A stretch of 64,000 nt of DNA from an uncultured Bacteroidales bacterium (GTDB taxonomy: Bacteria > Bacteroidota > Bacteroidia > Bacteroidales > UBA932). Numbering within the stretch: the first letter of the stretch is position 1; each line of letters starts with the position of its first letter. Positions 36,437 through 46,231 of this stretch are shown in pieces. A program made the position numbers and the translations under genes. The notes below the pieces were generated by a model. It was not told where the DNA came from. It searched no databases and saw only the letters and a program-made list of their open reading frames with translations. Location: contig CAKUSP010000002.1 of the NCBI GenBank assembly GCA_934680015.1, positions 245,856-309,855 of the forward strand, written 5' to 3'.

Positions 36437-38262
36437 AATGCTTGCATGTCGTAGAGTTTTTTATAAAATCCTCCTAGCGCGATTAATTCCTCGTGTGTGC
36501 CGCTTTCCACTACTTTTCCTTCGTCCATTACTACTATCCGGTCTGCATTTTTTATGGTAGAAAGTCTATGCGCTATGGCTATTGTAGTGCGATTTGTCAT
36601 AAGCCTATCAAGGGCTTGCTGAACTAATTTTTCCGATTCAGTATCTAGAGATGCTGTGGCTTCGTCTAATATAAGTATGGGAGGATTTTTGAGTATGGCG
36701 CGTGCTATCGAAATTCTTTGACGCTGACCACCTGATAGTTTTGATCCTCTGTCTCCTATGTTCTCATCGTAGCCGTCAGGCTTTTCCATGATAAAGTCAT
36801 GAGCATTGGCAATCTTGGCCGCAGTCTGTACTTGCTCGAGTGTGGCATTCTCAACACCGAAGGCTATGTTGTTGAATATACTGTCATTAAATAGAATGGG
36901 TTCTTGATTTACGTTTCCTATGAGGTATCTTAAATCTCTAGTGGAAACATCTCGTATGTCTTTCCCATCTATTAGAATACGTCCTTTATCGACATCGTAA
37001 AAGCGGGGTATTAGATCTACAAGAGTAGATTTGCCAGCGCCACTGGCTCCCACTATAGCGATGGTTTTTCCTTTAGGAATGGTAAGATTGACATTGTCCA
37101 AAATATTTCGGCTACCATCGTAAGAGAAGAATACATTTTCGAAATCAATGCTTTCTTTGAATTCCGAAATACTTAGAGGGTGTTCTTTTTCTTTTAAAGG
37201 ATTCTCAGCTCCTAATATTTTATCTATTCGCTCGGCTGAGGCCAATCCTTTAGGAATAGAATATGCCGCCTTTGATAAATCCTTGAATGGCTGAATTATA
37301 CTATAAAGTATGGTCATGTAGGACATGAATGCAGGAGCATCTATTGAGGCATGGTCACTTAGAATCAGTGAGCCACCGAACCATAGGACTATGGCGATCA
37401 TTACACTACCTAACAATTCACTTACAGGGTGTGCACTAGCTTGACGGATCCCCACTTTGTTGTTCTTCTGCCGCATATTTTCAGTGACTCTTTCAAAGCG
37501 TATCGTCATCTTTTTTTCTGCTAGAAAAGCCTTTATTATACGAAGACCGCCAAGAGTTTCCTCAACTTGAGACATGGTATCACTCCAATATTGCTGGGCT
37601 TCCAGTGAACGAGCTTTTAATTTACGACCTATTGCGCTCATAATGAGAAGCATGGCAGGAGCAAATATAAGTGTAAACAGGGTCAATTGCCATGACATGG
37701 TAAATAGTACAGACAGATAGATGATAATTAGTATTGGATTCTTGATTAGCATCTCCAGTGTACTGGTTATGGAATATTCTACTTCCTGTACATCACCGCT
37801 CATACGGGCTAATATATCTCCTTTTCTTTCTTGAGAGAAAAATCCTATGGGAAGTGATATGATTTTTTTATAAATCTGCATCCTTATATCCTTGACTATG
37901 CCGTTTCTAAGTGGAACCATAATGGCAGAAGCCCCGAAATAGCAAGATGTTTTGATTAAGGTTATGAAGCAGAATATCAGGCATAGCACCAGTAGCACAC
38001 GGCTTTGCCCGTACTGAGATATCCACGAGCCTACATAGTAGTAGATATTGTTTGTTACCATGGAAAAATCGCTCACCTTGTTCCATGGAATGAGGGTGTA
38101 TTCTTGTCCAGAGGTGTCAAATAGAATTTTAAGTATAGGAATTAGTAGGGAAAAAGAGAATACATTGAATACTGCAGAAAGTATGTTCAGGAAAACAGAC
38201 CCTCCTAAGTATCCTGTGTATGGCTTGACATATCTTTTTATTATTTTCCAAAATTCTTTCAT
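36433..38262 (-). CDS. MsbA-like ABC exporter (fused membrane and ATPase domains)
   Basis: A 609-aa half-transporter: six membrane helices in residues 1-330 and a nucleotide-binding domain with Walker A GASGAGKSTLVDL (near 395), signature LSGGQRQRISIARA (near 500) and Walker B ILILDEATASLD. It acts as a homodimer exporting lipids or drugs; lipid A flipping as MsbA is plausible but not shown. It overlaps its neighbours by 4 nt on both sides. Confidence 0.9.
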   Translation of the reverse strand: MKEFWKIIKRYVKPYTGYLGGSVFLNILSAVFNVFSFSLLIPILKILFDTSGQEYTLIPWNKVSDFSMVTNNIYYYVGSWISQYGQSRVLLVLCLIFCFITLIKTSCYFGASAIMVPLRNGIVKDIRMQIYKKIISLPIGFFSQERKGDILARMSGDVQEVEYSITSTLEMLIKNPILIIIYLSVLFTMSWQLTLFTLIFAPAMLLIMSAIGRKLKARSLEAQQYWSDTMSQVEETLGGLRIIKAFLAEKKMTIRFERVTENMRQKNNKVGIRQASAHPVSELLGSVMIAIVLWFGGSLILSDHASIDAPAFMSYMTILYSIIQPFKDLSKAAYSIPKGLASAERIDKILGAENPLKEKEHPLSISEFKESIDFENVFFSYDGSRNILDNVNLTIPKGKTIAIVGASGAGKSTLVDLIPRFYDVDKGRILIDGKDIRDVSTRDLRYLIGNVNQEPILFNDSIFNNIAFGVENATLEQVQTAAKIANAHDFIMEKPDGYDENIGDRGSKLSGGQRQRISIARAILKNPPILILDEATASLDTESEKLVQQALDRLMTNRTTIAIAHRLSTIKNADRIVVMDEGKVVESGTHEELIALGGFYKKLYDMQAL

Positions 38263-39071
38263 AATATTATAAGTGATGATGGCGTTCTTCGCGGAAGCGT
38301 CTGAAGCCTTATTTCGTTTTTACAGGTGGAACATATCTTTTTTGCCGTCTCGAATGCTAACTGTGGCGTATTGTTATTTTCGCTCAAGTGGCATAAAAAC
38401 AGATTTTTAAGCCCTGGATGTATAAATTCCGAGATGGCAGTGGCACATTCGTCGTTGCTAAGATGGCCGTTACCATTTAGGATGCGTTTTTTTAATTCCT
38501 CAGGGTACTTTCCTTCAAGTAGCATAGTCTTGTCATAGTTAGATTCAAGAACCACGGTATCTGCTTGACGGCAGAAGCGTATGGCTTCATCTGTCATTTC
38601 TCCGCAATCTGTTATGTGGACATAACGTTTATCCCCGATTGCTATGGCGAAACCGACGGTTTGTGTGGCATCGTGAGGCACCACGAAGTATTTGACTTTA
38701 ATTTTATCTTCTACTACTTCATTCCAAGCAGTATCACTGAGTATCTTTTTGCAATCTCCTATGTAATCGTGGGCAATAAAGTGATGAGAAAGTGCCTTAT
38801 GTAGTTCTGCTGTGGCCCATACTGGCTTATGAAGGTGCTTGCAGAAAGAACCGATAGATCTAATATGGTCCAGGTGGTCATGTGTAAGGAGGATTGCATT
38901 AAAATCGTTAATGCTTAATCCTTCCGCCTCTAATTCTTTTTTTACACGTCGCGGACTAACTCCAGCATCTATGAGTACACCTGCAGTTTTGCCATCCTCC
39001 TGAATCCCCAGGTAGTAGCAATTACCACAACTCCCAGACGAAAAACTTTTGAAAAGGACCTTATTCTCCAT
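38259..39071 (-). CDS. YycJ/WalJ-type metallo-beta-lactamase-fold hydrolase
   Basis: A 270-aa protein with the zinc motif LTHDHLDHIRSIG (HxHxDH, about residue 62), further ligands in VPHDATQTVGF and ITDCGEMTDEA, and the C-terminal LFLCHLSENNNTPQLAFE, which is characteristic of YycJ-like proteins. These are thought to be nucleases or phosphodiesterases involved in DNA repair or cell-wall signalling. It overlaps the TPR gene upstream by 11 nt and the ABC gene by 4 nt. Confidence 0.88.
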   Translation of the reverse strand: MENKVLFKSFSSGSCGNCYYLGIQEDGKTAGVLIDAGVSPRRVKKELEAEGLSINDFNAILLTHDHLDHIRSIGSFCKHLHKPVWATAELHKALSHHFIAHDYIGDCKKILSDTAWNEVVEDKIKVKYFVVPHDATQTVGFAIAIGDKRYVHITDCGEMTDEAIRFCRQADTVVLESNYDKTMLLEGKYPEELKKRILNGNGHLSNDECATAISEFIHPGLKNLFLCHLSENNNTPQLAFETAKKICSTCKNEIRLQTLPRRTPSSLIIL

Positions 39072-41046
39072 CTTCTTTACAATACTTTTTAATGACTACA
39101 TAGGCATCCTTAACCCCGAGTTCTCCTGCCATGGATAGATCTAGGCATCCCTTTTCTCTGTCTTTTATGTATATAAGTACAAGTGCCCTATTGTAATACG
39201 CCTCGCCCATTTGAGGGTATTCGGCTATGGCTTTGTTATAGTATTCTATAGCTTTTACCATCTGGGACGATAGAGTATATAGATTACCAAGATTGAAATG
39301 TATATACGGTAGAGTTCCATTTATTTCATCCGCCTGTAAAAGGTCTGTTATGGCCTCGGAATAGTCGTAGTGTTTATCCACTCTATCACTCACTCTAGCC
39401 TTTGCTGCGCCTTGATCATCCATAGATAGGGTCTGAACATTATTTTCTATGGAAGCTATGAAATCCACCATTTCGGCCTTTAGCACTGCCCGATTCATTA
39501 GATAAAAGGCTTTTTGACTCCCATTCGCTTTTTCAATAGCCAGGTTATATTCATTCAAGGCGAGATTATATTGCTTTTCCTGTATTGCTTTTATGCCTTT
39601 GAGAAAATGAATGTCGTCTCTAGAATTATTATATCCGAAAAGGCTTTGGGAGGTCTTAACTTCGCTATTTTCTTCTGTAACCTGTAGCGGAAGGATACTA
39701 GATGCTAGAAATTTATTTAAGTCAGTGTTCTCGTATTCATTACTGAAAGCTTTACGCGTATCTGTCTTGGAATCGGCAAAACTGAACCTATAAAGTGGTT
39801 TAAGCTTTATGTTGACATCGCGGTTTTGAAGCAATTCATCATCAAAATCTTTTTTCGCGAAATCTGCATCCAATGATAGGAGTGAACTATATTTGCGAGT
39901 TGTATCTGCAAATGAACCACTTTGTTTGGAGATGTTGTATTCTTTTATCTTTTTTTGTGCTGTAAGGTAGTCAGCTTTACTCTGTTTATTCATCCCTAGA
40001 AGGTTCTCCACATAGGCTCTATTTTGATATGCCTTAGCAAAGTCAGGGTAAAGTTCTATGCTCTTATCGTAGTCATGCAGCGCACTCCGAAGCCTTCCTA
40101 ATTCGATTAGACATGAAGCTCTGTTGAAATAGGCCAGGACATTGTCTGGGTTGATATTTAAAACCCTATCCATATCATCAATGGCTCCTTCGTAATCTCC
40201 GAGTTGCATTTTTATGAGGCTTCTGTTATAAAGAGTCAGGGCATTTCCTGGTTCATATTCTAGTACTTTGTCCAGGTCGCTCATGGCAGCGATGAAATCT
40301 TTTTTCTCAAAGTACATTAGAGCTCTATTAAAGTGGGCAAATGTATTTGTAGAATCAAGATCCAGAGCCTTGTCCATATCTTCAATAGCCATGTCATATC
40401 TCTGCTGCTGAGCATATAGCCTAGCCCTTCTAATGTAACCTTCAGCATCGAACCTATCCAGTTTTATGGCTTTATTGTAATCGGTCAAGGCTTTTAGTGT
40501 ATCGCCTAAAAATAAATAAGATGCACCTCTATTTAGATAGGCAGAAGGGTCATCTTTTTCGAAGCGCATGTACTTGTCGAAGTCCTTTATGGCCAATTCG
40601 AATCTTTGAGATAGAAAGTAGGTGACTCCCCGGCTGTAGTATAATCCGGTATTTCCTGGCCTAAGCTCGATGGCCCTTTGTAGGTCATCCAGGGCGGTAT
40701 CGTATTCTCCTAGTCGGCTTTCAGTTATGGCTCTGTAGTGATAACCATTGGTAAAAATGGGATTAATCCTAACGGAATGATCGAAATCGGATTTTGCTCC
40801 ACGAAGATCACCCAGATTAAATTTAGCTATTCCTCTGTAAAAATAGGTCCAGTAGGCATTAGTATCTAGTTTAGCAAGTATGTTGAATTGTTCGATGGCT
40901 TGTGCGTATTTGCCATCTTGAAGCGCGAGCCTACCTCTAAATTCGAGGACATCCTTATCCCATTGTGCTTTTAGTGGTAGGGAAATCATAAGCATAAGGC
41001 AAAATAATGCCTTAATTCCCATGGTATGCCCGCTTGTTATCTTCAT
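39061..41046 (-). CDS. Large exported tetratricopeptide-repeat protein
   Basis: A 661-aa protein with an N-terminal signal peptide and at least nine consecutive TPRs in the first 400 residues (for example YAQAIEQFNILAKLDTNAYW, YDMAIEDMDKALDLDSTNTF and YEGAIDDMDRVLNINPDNVL), then a less regular 100-residue stretch and two more TPRs before the end. The start may be the second methionine (ATG at 41022), which gives a cleaner signal sequence. It is the first gene of a four-gene operon and probably organises an envelope complex; the partner is unknown. Confidence 0.85.
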   Translation of the reverse strand: MKITSGHTMGIKALFCLMLMISLPLKAQWDKDVLEFRGRLALQDGKYAQAIEQFNILAKLDTNAYWTYFYRGIAKFNLGDLRGAKSDFDHSVRINPIFTNGYHYRAITESRLGEYDTALDDLQRAIELRPGNTGLYYSRGVTYFLSQRFELAIKDFDKYMRFEKDDPSAYLNRGASYLFLGDTLKALTDYNKAIKLDRFDAEGYIRRARLYAQQQRYDMAIEDMDKALDLDSTNTFAHFNRALMYFEKKDFIAAMSDLDKVLEYEPGNALTLYNRSLIKMQLGDYEGAIDDMDRVLNINPDNVLAYFNRASCLIELGRLRSALHDYDKSIELYPDFAKAYQNRAYVENLLGMNKQSKADYLTAQKKIKEYNISKQSGSFADTTRKYSSLLSLDADFAKKDFDDELLQNRDVNIKLKPLYRFSFADSKTDTRKAFSNEYENTDLNKFLASSILPLQVTEENSEVKTSQSLFGYNNSRDDIHFLKGIKAIQEKQYNLALNEYNLAIEKANGSQKAFYLMNRAVLKAEMVDFIASIENNVQTLSMDDQGAAKARVSDRVDKHYDYSEAITDLLQADEINGTLPYIHFNLGNLYTLSSQMVKAIEYYNKAIAEYPQMGEAYYNRALVLIYIKDREKGCLDLSMAGELGVKDAYVVIKKYCKEDGE

Positions 41047-41070
41047 TCTAGTTTAGTAAACGTTCTCTAC

Positions 41071-41102
41071 TTGTTAAGAAACCTTAAATTTTAGTAATTT
41101 TG
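41071..41102 (+). promoter_or_regulatory. Promoter of the M28-like gene
   Basis: TTG at 41071-41073 and TAATTTTG at 41095-41102, spacing 21 nt. Confidence 0.45.
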
Positions 41103-41128
41103 CAAGTTTTACAAAGATAACATCTTTC

Positions 41129-42070
41129 GTGCCCAATTTGAAAAAATTTGACAAAATAATTTTAACCTTATTCCTTTTCCTCTCGTCGGCTGTTTTATTT
41201 GCCCAAGGCATAAGCATCCCCGTTAGGGAAGACATTTCGGTGTCAAGACTGCGCTCAGATATTTCAGTTTTGTGTGCGCCTCGTTTTGCTGGTAGGCGTA
41301 GTGGAACGCAACCGATGCTTCAGGTAAGTGAGTGGATTGCATCCAGATTTGCTTCTTTAGGCCTTAGCCAAGGGTGCGAAGATGGCTGGTTTCAAAACTT
41401 CTCGCTCTCGGATGGTGGTATTGGCCGAAATGTTATAGCTAAAATAGATGGCACGAGCGGGAAGTATATAGTTTTAGTGGCACATTATGACGCATTAGGT
41501 AGTGTGGGGGAGATGCTATATTCTGGGGCCAATTCGAACGCATCTGGGGTAGTTGCCATGTTTGAAATAGCACGTTTGTTACAAGAAGGGAATGGCCCTA
41601 AAGGCTTCTATGATGGAATCATGTTTGTGGCTTTGGATGCTCACTTTGATTCATATAAGGGTGCGGAGGCTTTTATGGATAGTTTTTCGACGCAGAAAAT
41701 CAGACTAGTCGCCGTACTTGATACCATTGGCTCGTCTTCTACTCCAGTGGATGTTTCCCGTCCACGATATCTTATGGTGCTAGGAGGGGAAAAATACAAA
41801 GCGCTTTTACGCAAGTGTGCCAATATCGCTCGAATGGAGATTTATTATGAATACTATAGAAGTGAGTCTTTTACGGAAATGTTTCATAAACGCATAGGTG
41901 ATCAAAGCGTATTTGTGAAAAGGGGACTTCCTACACTCGTATTCACTTCAGGAGTAACGATGGATACTAACAAGCCATCTGATGTCCCAGCCACTATTGA
42001 TTACAATGCACTGCGTTATCGATGTCTTTTTATAGCACGTTGGATAAATCTAGAAACCATCAAAAAATAG
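41129..42070 (+). CDS. M28-family peptidase homologue with a degraded active site
   Basis: A 313-aa protein with a signal peptide (MPNLKKFDKIILTLFLFLSS) and the M28 zinc-peptidase fold. The first ligand pair is intact (VLVAHYDALG), but the usual GADDNASG reads GANSNASG, the catalytic Glu-Glu stretch reads ALDAHFDSYKG, and the final His appears as TNKPSDVPATIDY with Asn in its place. It may be an inactive binding protein. The start is a GTG at 41129. It ends in a terminator whose stem contains the stop codon. Confidence 0.8.
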   Translation: MPNLKKFDKIILTLFLFLSSAVLFAQGISIPVREDISVSRLRSDISVLCAPRFAGRRSGTQPMLQVSEWIASRFASLGLSQGCEDGWFQNFSLSDGGIGRNVIAKIDGTSGKYIVLVAHYDALGSVGEMLYSGANSNASGVVAMFEIARLLQEGNGPKGFYDGIMFVALDAHFDSYKGAEAFMDSFSTQKIRLVAVLDTIGSSSTPVDVSRPRYLMVLGGEKYKALLRKCANIARMEIYYEYYRSESFTEMFHKRIGDQSVFVKRGLPTLVFTSGVTMDTNKPSDVPATIDYNALRYRCLFIARWINLETIKK

Positions 42071-42106
42071 GCAGGCAGAAATCAATTTATCTGCCTGCCT
42101 ATTTTT
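42066..42106. terminator. Bidirectional terminator between the M28-like gene and the V-ATPase operon
   Basis: A perfect 14-bp stem (42066-42079 with 42090-42103) with a 10-nt loop and T-runs leaving on both strands. The plus-strand stop codon lies in the stem. It closes the 10.5-kb minus-strand sodium gene train. Confidence 0.9.
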
Positions 42107-42129
42107 GATGCTTACAATTAATGCTTATT

Positions 42130-42570
<441 letters not shown>

Positions 42571-42573
42571 TTA

Positions 42574-44304
42574 TTATTTTAAAGGATTGTATTTAATGCC
42601 TTTACCTTCGAAACCACTGTTTTTGAAGTATTCTACAAAAGTAAGACGAAGTGGATGTACGAAAGCTCCTAGGCAAGACATAAGCAGATTAAGAATATGT
42701 CCGAAGAGTAGGATGACTATAGCTGGAATCCATTGCCATGAAGGATGCGCACCTAAAACCATCATTGATAGGTCATTAAATGCGCCACCTAACATGCCTC
42801 CAGCTAGTCCAAGAGCGTAGAGACGTATGTAACTCAGCACATCGCCTAGAAGTCCCGTAGCCATATTGTAGGTGTCCCACAACCCAGCTCCTATATTAAG
42901 TAAAGGATTACGTCCAGGCTTGTTGAAAATGAATATCCCTAGTGCCGATACTGCCGCCAGACTTAGTATTACTATCTTGGTAGTATTCTCTGGTAGAGTA
43001 AGGAACATGGAAAGAGCAATGGTTATCACACTACCTACTATCAGCAGCGTCCAACCTACCGTACTGATACATTCTTTAAATCCGAAGCGCTTAATATAGC
43101 AGATGGTTTTTATAACCATAGCTAGGCAGATATGGAACACGCCTATACCTAGGGCCAATATCATCTGCAGGTCGTAATTCCCGACTTTGCCTACAAGCAT
43201 GCAGTTTTTCATCCATTGAGGTACCCATGCAACTTCATGTAGATTAACACCGAATGCAGTCCCTAAGAATAATCCTACCACCAGGGTGGCTCCTCCCAAG
43301 AAGGAAATGAGACTGCCGATGTTTTTGAACATCTCGATTTTAATCCATTTTTTGTTCACAGCTATGCCGAATAGAATGAGAATCAATCCATATCCGGCAT
43401 CACCCATACACATAGCGAAGAACAACATAAAGAAGATGGAAAGGACCGGTGTAGGGTCAAATTCATCATACACAGGCATACCATACATCCCGGTAAGAGT
43501 CTCGAACATTTTATTGAAACGATTGTTCTTAAGCTTTATCGGAGGGTTATCATCTTTAGTGGCAGCTTCGCTCCAGTAATATACACTTTCCTTGTCAAGA
43601 GCTTCCTTTACCTTTTTATCGCATTCGATGGGAGCAAAGCCCTGAAAGCAGCACAAGGTGTTATCCGCGGCGCTTTCGGCCTTTACACTAGCAAGATATC
43701 GATCCAGATCTCGTTTGAGACTGGTGATCTTTTTCTCTAAGGAAGGTATTTCACTTTTGCGGGCAGAAAGTTCTCTGCGGTACTCTTTTATCTGTTCATC
43801 CAGATCATTTATTTCCCTTTCTATTTGAGATGCGCTACGAGTAGGCATGGCGAGTGGCTTCAATGGAAAATTATCTGCGTTCACTACTATAAAGTAGATG
43901 AATGAACCATTCTCGCTAATTATCTGGAGTGGATATTTAGATGGCCAGGTAGAGTCGAATTTTTTAGCCGGAATGGCATAGAAATTCAATTTAAGACCTT
44001 GGCTTTCTAATGATTTTATGGAGTGAACATCAAATTCTCCCCATGGAGTAGCGGCTACTTTTTCTTTTTCCAGAGTGGCCTTTGCATCCAAAAGCATCTG
44101 AAGATGAGGGTCATGGACTTTTTCTATTCGCTCTATTTCGATTTTAAGCGCTACGATCTTATCGAGCATCTCGCTTGATTTCTCGTCAATAGGCTTTACA
44201 GAACGTGTTATGTCCACAACACCCAACTCTTGAAGCTTTTCAAGAAACTGTTCTTTCTGTGCGTTCAGCAGGATGAAAGAGTATTTGGTCATTTTGTCTA
44301 TCAT
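42574..44304 (-). CDS. ntpI: V-type ATPase subunit I (stator)
   Basis: A 576-aa subunit: a cytoplasmic coiled-coil region in residues 1-250 (rich in E/K with RSASQIEREINDLDEQIKEY), then seven or eight membrane helices. The C-terminal half-channel carries the motif LSYIRLYALGLAGGMLG, with the arginine thought to face the K ring. Overlaps subunit D by 4 nt. Confidence 0.93.
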   Translation of the reverse strand: MIDKMTKYSFILLNAQKEQFLEKLQELGVVDITRSVKPIDEKSSEMLDKIVALKIEIERIEKVHDPHLQMLLDAKATLEKEKVAATPWGEFDVHSIKSLESQGLKLNFYAIPAKKFDSTWPSKYPLQIISENGSFIYFIVVNADNFPLKPLAMPTRSASQIEREINDLDEQIKEYRRELSARKSEIPSLEKKITSLKRDLDRYLASVKAESAADNTLCCFQGFAPIECDKKVKEALDKESVYYWSEAATKDDNPPIKLKNNRFNKMFETLTGMYGMPVYDEFDPTPVLSIFFMLFFAMCMGDAGYGLILILFGIAVNKKWIKIEMFKNIGSLISFLGGATLVVGLFLGTAFGVNLHEVAWVPQWMKNCMLVGKVGNYDLQMILALGIGVFHICLAMVIKTICYIKRFGFKECISTVGWTLLIVGSVITIALSMFLTLPENTTKIVILSLAAVSALGIFIFNKPGRNPLLNIGAGLWDTYNMATGLLGDVLSYIRLYALGLAGGMLGGAFNDLSMMVLGAHPSWQWIPAIVILLFGHILNLLMSCLGAFVHPLRLTFVEYFKNSGFEGKGIKYNPLK

Positions 44305-44912
44305 AGTGACGTTTCCTCCTCTTCTTCTGCGGCGTGACGGGTCTTGACTATCTTTGATGAGGCTTTACTCAAGTTTTCCTCGTCTTCCATGTATCTCTTT
44401 ATTTTGCGTATAGCTTCCTGATATCCAGGAATCTGGACTTTTTCGTACAAATTCACTTTCTGAGTTGTTTTTTTACGATTGAAATCCAGAATACGCCTTC
44501 TTTGCTGATAAACTTCTGATTCTATACCCAGTCGGGTTATATCTTTTAGTATCCGAACACCATCGACATACCATGCCGGTTTAGTGAAGGCATTAAATTC
44601 CTTTAATTCATAGTCGATATCGTCTAGTTGTGGAATTTTTACACCAGCGACTTTAACCGTGCTGAGTTTAATGTCTGATATGCGGATAAGCCCCGGCTCA
44701 AATTCGTTCCATAGCGCGGCGAGGTAGTCGTATTTAGCTAGCGCCTCGGTTACTTTTTGCTCCAGGAGTTCGGATTCGGATTTTGCTGCAGCCACGCTTA
44801 CCCTCAATGCCGACTCTTTGCTTTTAAGAGTCGGTAGGGCATTCTTACGCACTTTCAGCTGTTTACCCAGCAGCGTGAGAGATGTTTTGTTATATTGAAA
44901 CTTTATGGCCAT
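44301..44912 (-). CDS. ntpD: V-type ATPase subunit D (central shaft)
   Basis: A 203-aa, largely helical protein. The N- and C-terminal coiled coils (TKSLTLLGKQLKV-like start; TTQKVNLYEKVQIPGYQEAI near 155) form the rotor axle inside the A3B3 head. It overlaps both neighbours (1 nt with B, 4 nt with I). Confidence 0.92.
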   Translation of the reverse strand: MAIKFQYNKTSLTLLGKQLKVRKNALPTLKSKESALRVSVAAAKSESELLEQKVTEALAKYDYLAALWNEFEPGLIRISDIKLSTVKVAGVKIPQLDDIDYELKEFNAFTKPAWYVDGVRILKDITRLGIESEVYQQRRRILDFNRKKTTQKVNLYEKVQIPGYQEAIRKIKRYMEDEENLSKASSKIVKTRHAAEEEEETSL

Positions 44913-46231
44913 CAGGCTTTCCAGTATTTATCTATTAACGCTTTCTTTATACCGGTTTCTTCCGGCTTGAAGTATTTACGGAATAACTCCCATGCTGTAT
45001 CTAGCATCTGATCTATCTTTATATTTACATCTATGCTCAGTAGCCTGGTGGCATATTCCTTAGCATAGTCTAGACAGCGAAGGTCATAATCCGAAAGATC
45101 GAAACCATTCTCGAGCTTGGTCTTGGCATTCTGTGCATCAGCGTAGAGTCGCACTCCTGCGTTCATCACTTGTGAGTGATCTTCGCGAGTCTGCTTTCCT
45201 TGAACGAGCTGTTTAAGTCGTGAAAGCGAACGGAATGGATCCACTATGACTTTACCAGAATCTGTATCTGCACGCAGGAACAATTGGCCCTCAGTTATAT
45301 ATCCTGTGTTATCAGGAATGGCGTGGGTAATGTCCCCATCATTCAAAGTGGTGACAGCTATGATGGTTATGGATCCTCCACTAGGAAGCTGTACGGCTTT
45401 TTCGTAGATCTTGGCCAAATCCGAATACAGAGAACCAGGCATGGAGTCCTTAGATGGAATCTGATCCATACGGTTAGATACTATACTTAGTGCGTCGGCA
45501 TACAAGGTCATATCCGTTAAAAGAACTAGCACTTTCTCGTTCTTATCCACGGCAAAGTACTCGGCAGCCGTAAGAGCCATATCTGGGATAAGAAGACGCT
45601 CTACAGGAGGTTCTTCTGTGGTGTTTACAAAGCTGACTATTCTGTCTTGCGCACCGGCATTCTCAAAGGCATGGCGAAAGAATAGGTAGTCGTCATTAGT
45701 GAGGCCCATACCACCTAGAATTATCTTGTCTACGTCGGCACGTAATGCCACATCTGCCATCACTTGGTTGTAAGGCTGGTCTGGGTCGGCAAAGAAAGGA
45801 ATCTTCTGTCCTGACACCAACGTGTTGTTAAGGTCTATACCAGCTATACCTGTAGGGATAATCTGGCTTGGCTGACGACGCTTGTATGGATTAACGGATG
45901 GACCACCGATTTCGCGTTCTTCTCCTTCTACCTCTGGGCCGCCATCGATAGCATGTCCGTAGGCATCGAAGAATCTACCAGAGAGTTGGTCACTGACTTT
46001 AAGGGTAGGTGGCTCTCCGAAGAATGAGACTTCAGCGTCTGTCGGGATACCTTCTGTACCTGCAAACACCTGCAGCGTAACCATGTCGCCCTTAGTTTTA
46101 ACTACTTGGGCCAATCTTCCTCCGACAGTGGCCAATTCGTCATTAGAAGCCCCCGGAGCTTTTAGCGAAACAGTTGCTTTTGTGATAGCCTCGAGGTGTG
46201 TATATATTTTCTGGTATGCTTTATTTGCCAT
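44912..46231 (-). CDS. ntpB: V-type ATPase subunit B
   Basis: A 439-aa non-catalytic nucleotide-binding homologue that alternates with A in the head. The motif SQIIPTGIAGIDLNNTLVSGQKIPFF (near 120, by position) is present, without a full Walker A. QLPSGGSITIIAVTTLNDGDITHAIPDNTGYITEGQ holds the conserved B-subunit loop (near 265-300). Overlaps subunit A by 11 nt. Confidence 0.95.
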   Translation of the reverse strand: MANKAYQKIYTHLEAITKATVSLKAPGASNDELATVGGRLAQVVKTKGDMVTLQVFAGTEGIPTDAEVSFFGEPPTLKVSDQLSGRFFDAYGHAIDGGPEVEGEEREIGGPSVNPYKRRQPSQIIPTGIAGIDLNNTLVSGQKIPFFADPDQPYNQVMADVALRADVDKIILGGMGLTNDDYLFFRHAFENAGAQDRIVSFVNTTEEPPVERLLIPDMALTAAEYFAVDKNEKVLVLLTDMTLYADALSIVSNRMDQIPSKDSMPGSLYSDLAKIYEKAVQLPSGGSITIIAVTTLNDGDITHAIPDNTGYITEGQLFLRADTDSGKVIVDPFRSLSRLKQLVQGKQTREDHSQVMNAGVRLYADAQNAKTKLENGFDLSDYDLRCLDYAKEYATRLLSIDVNIKIDQMLDTAWELFRKYFKPEETGIKKALIDKYWKA

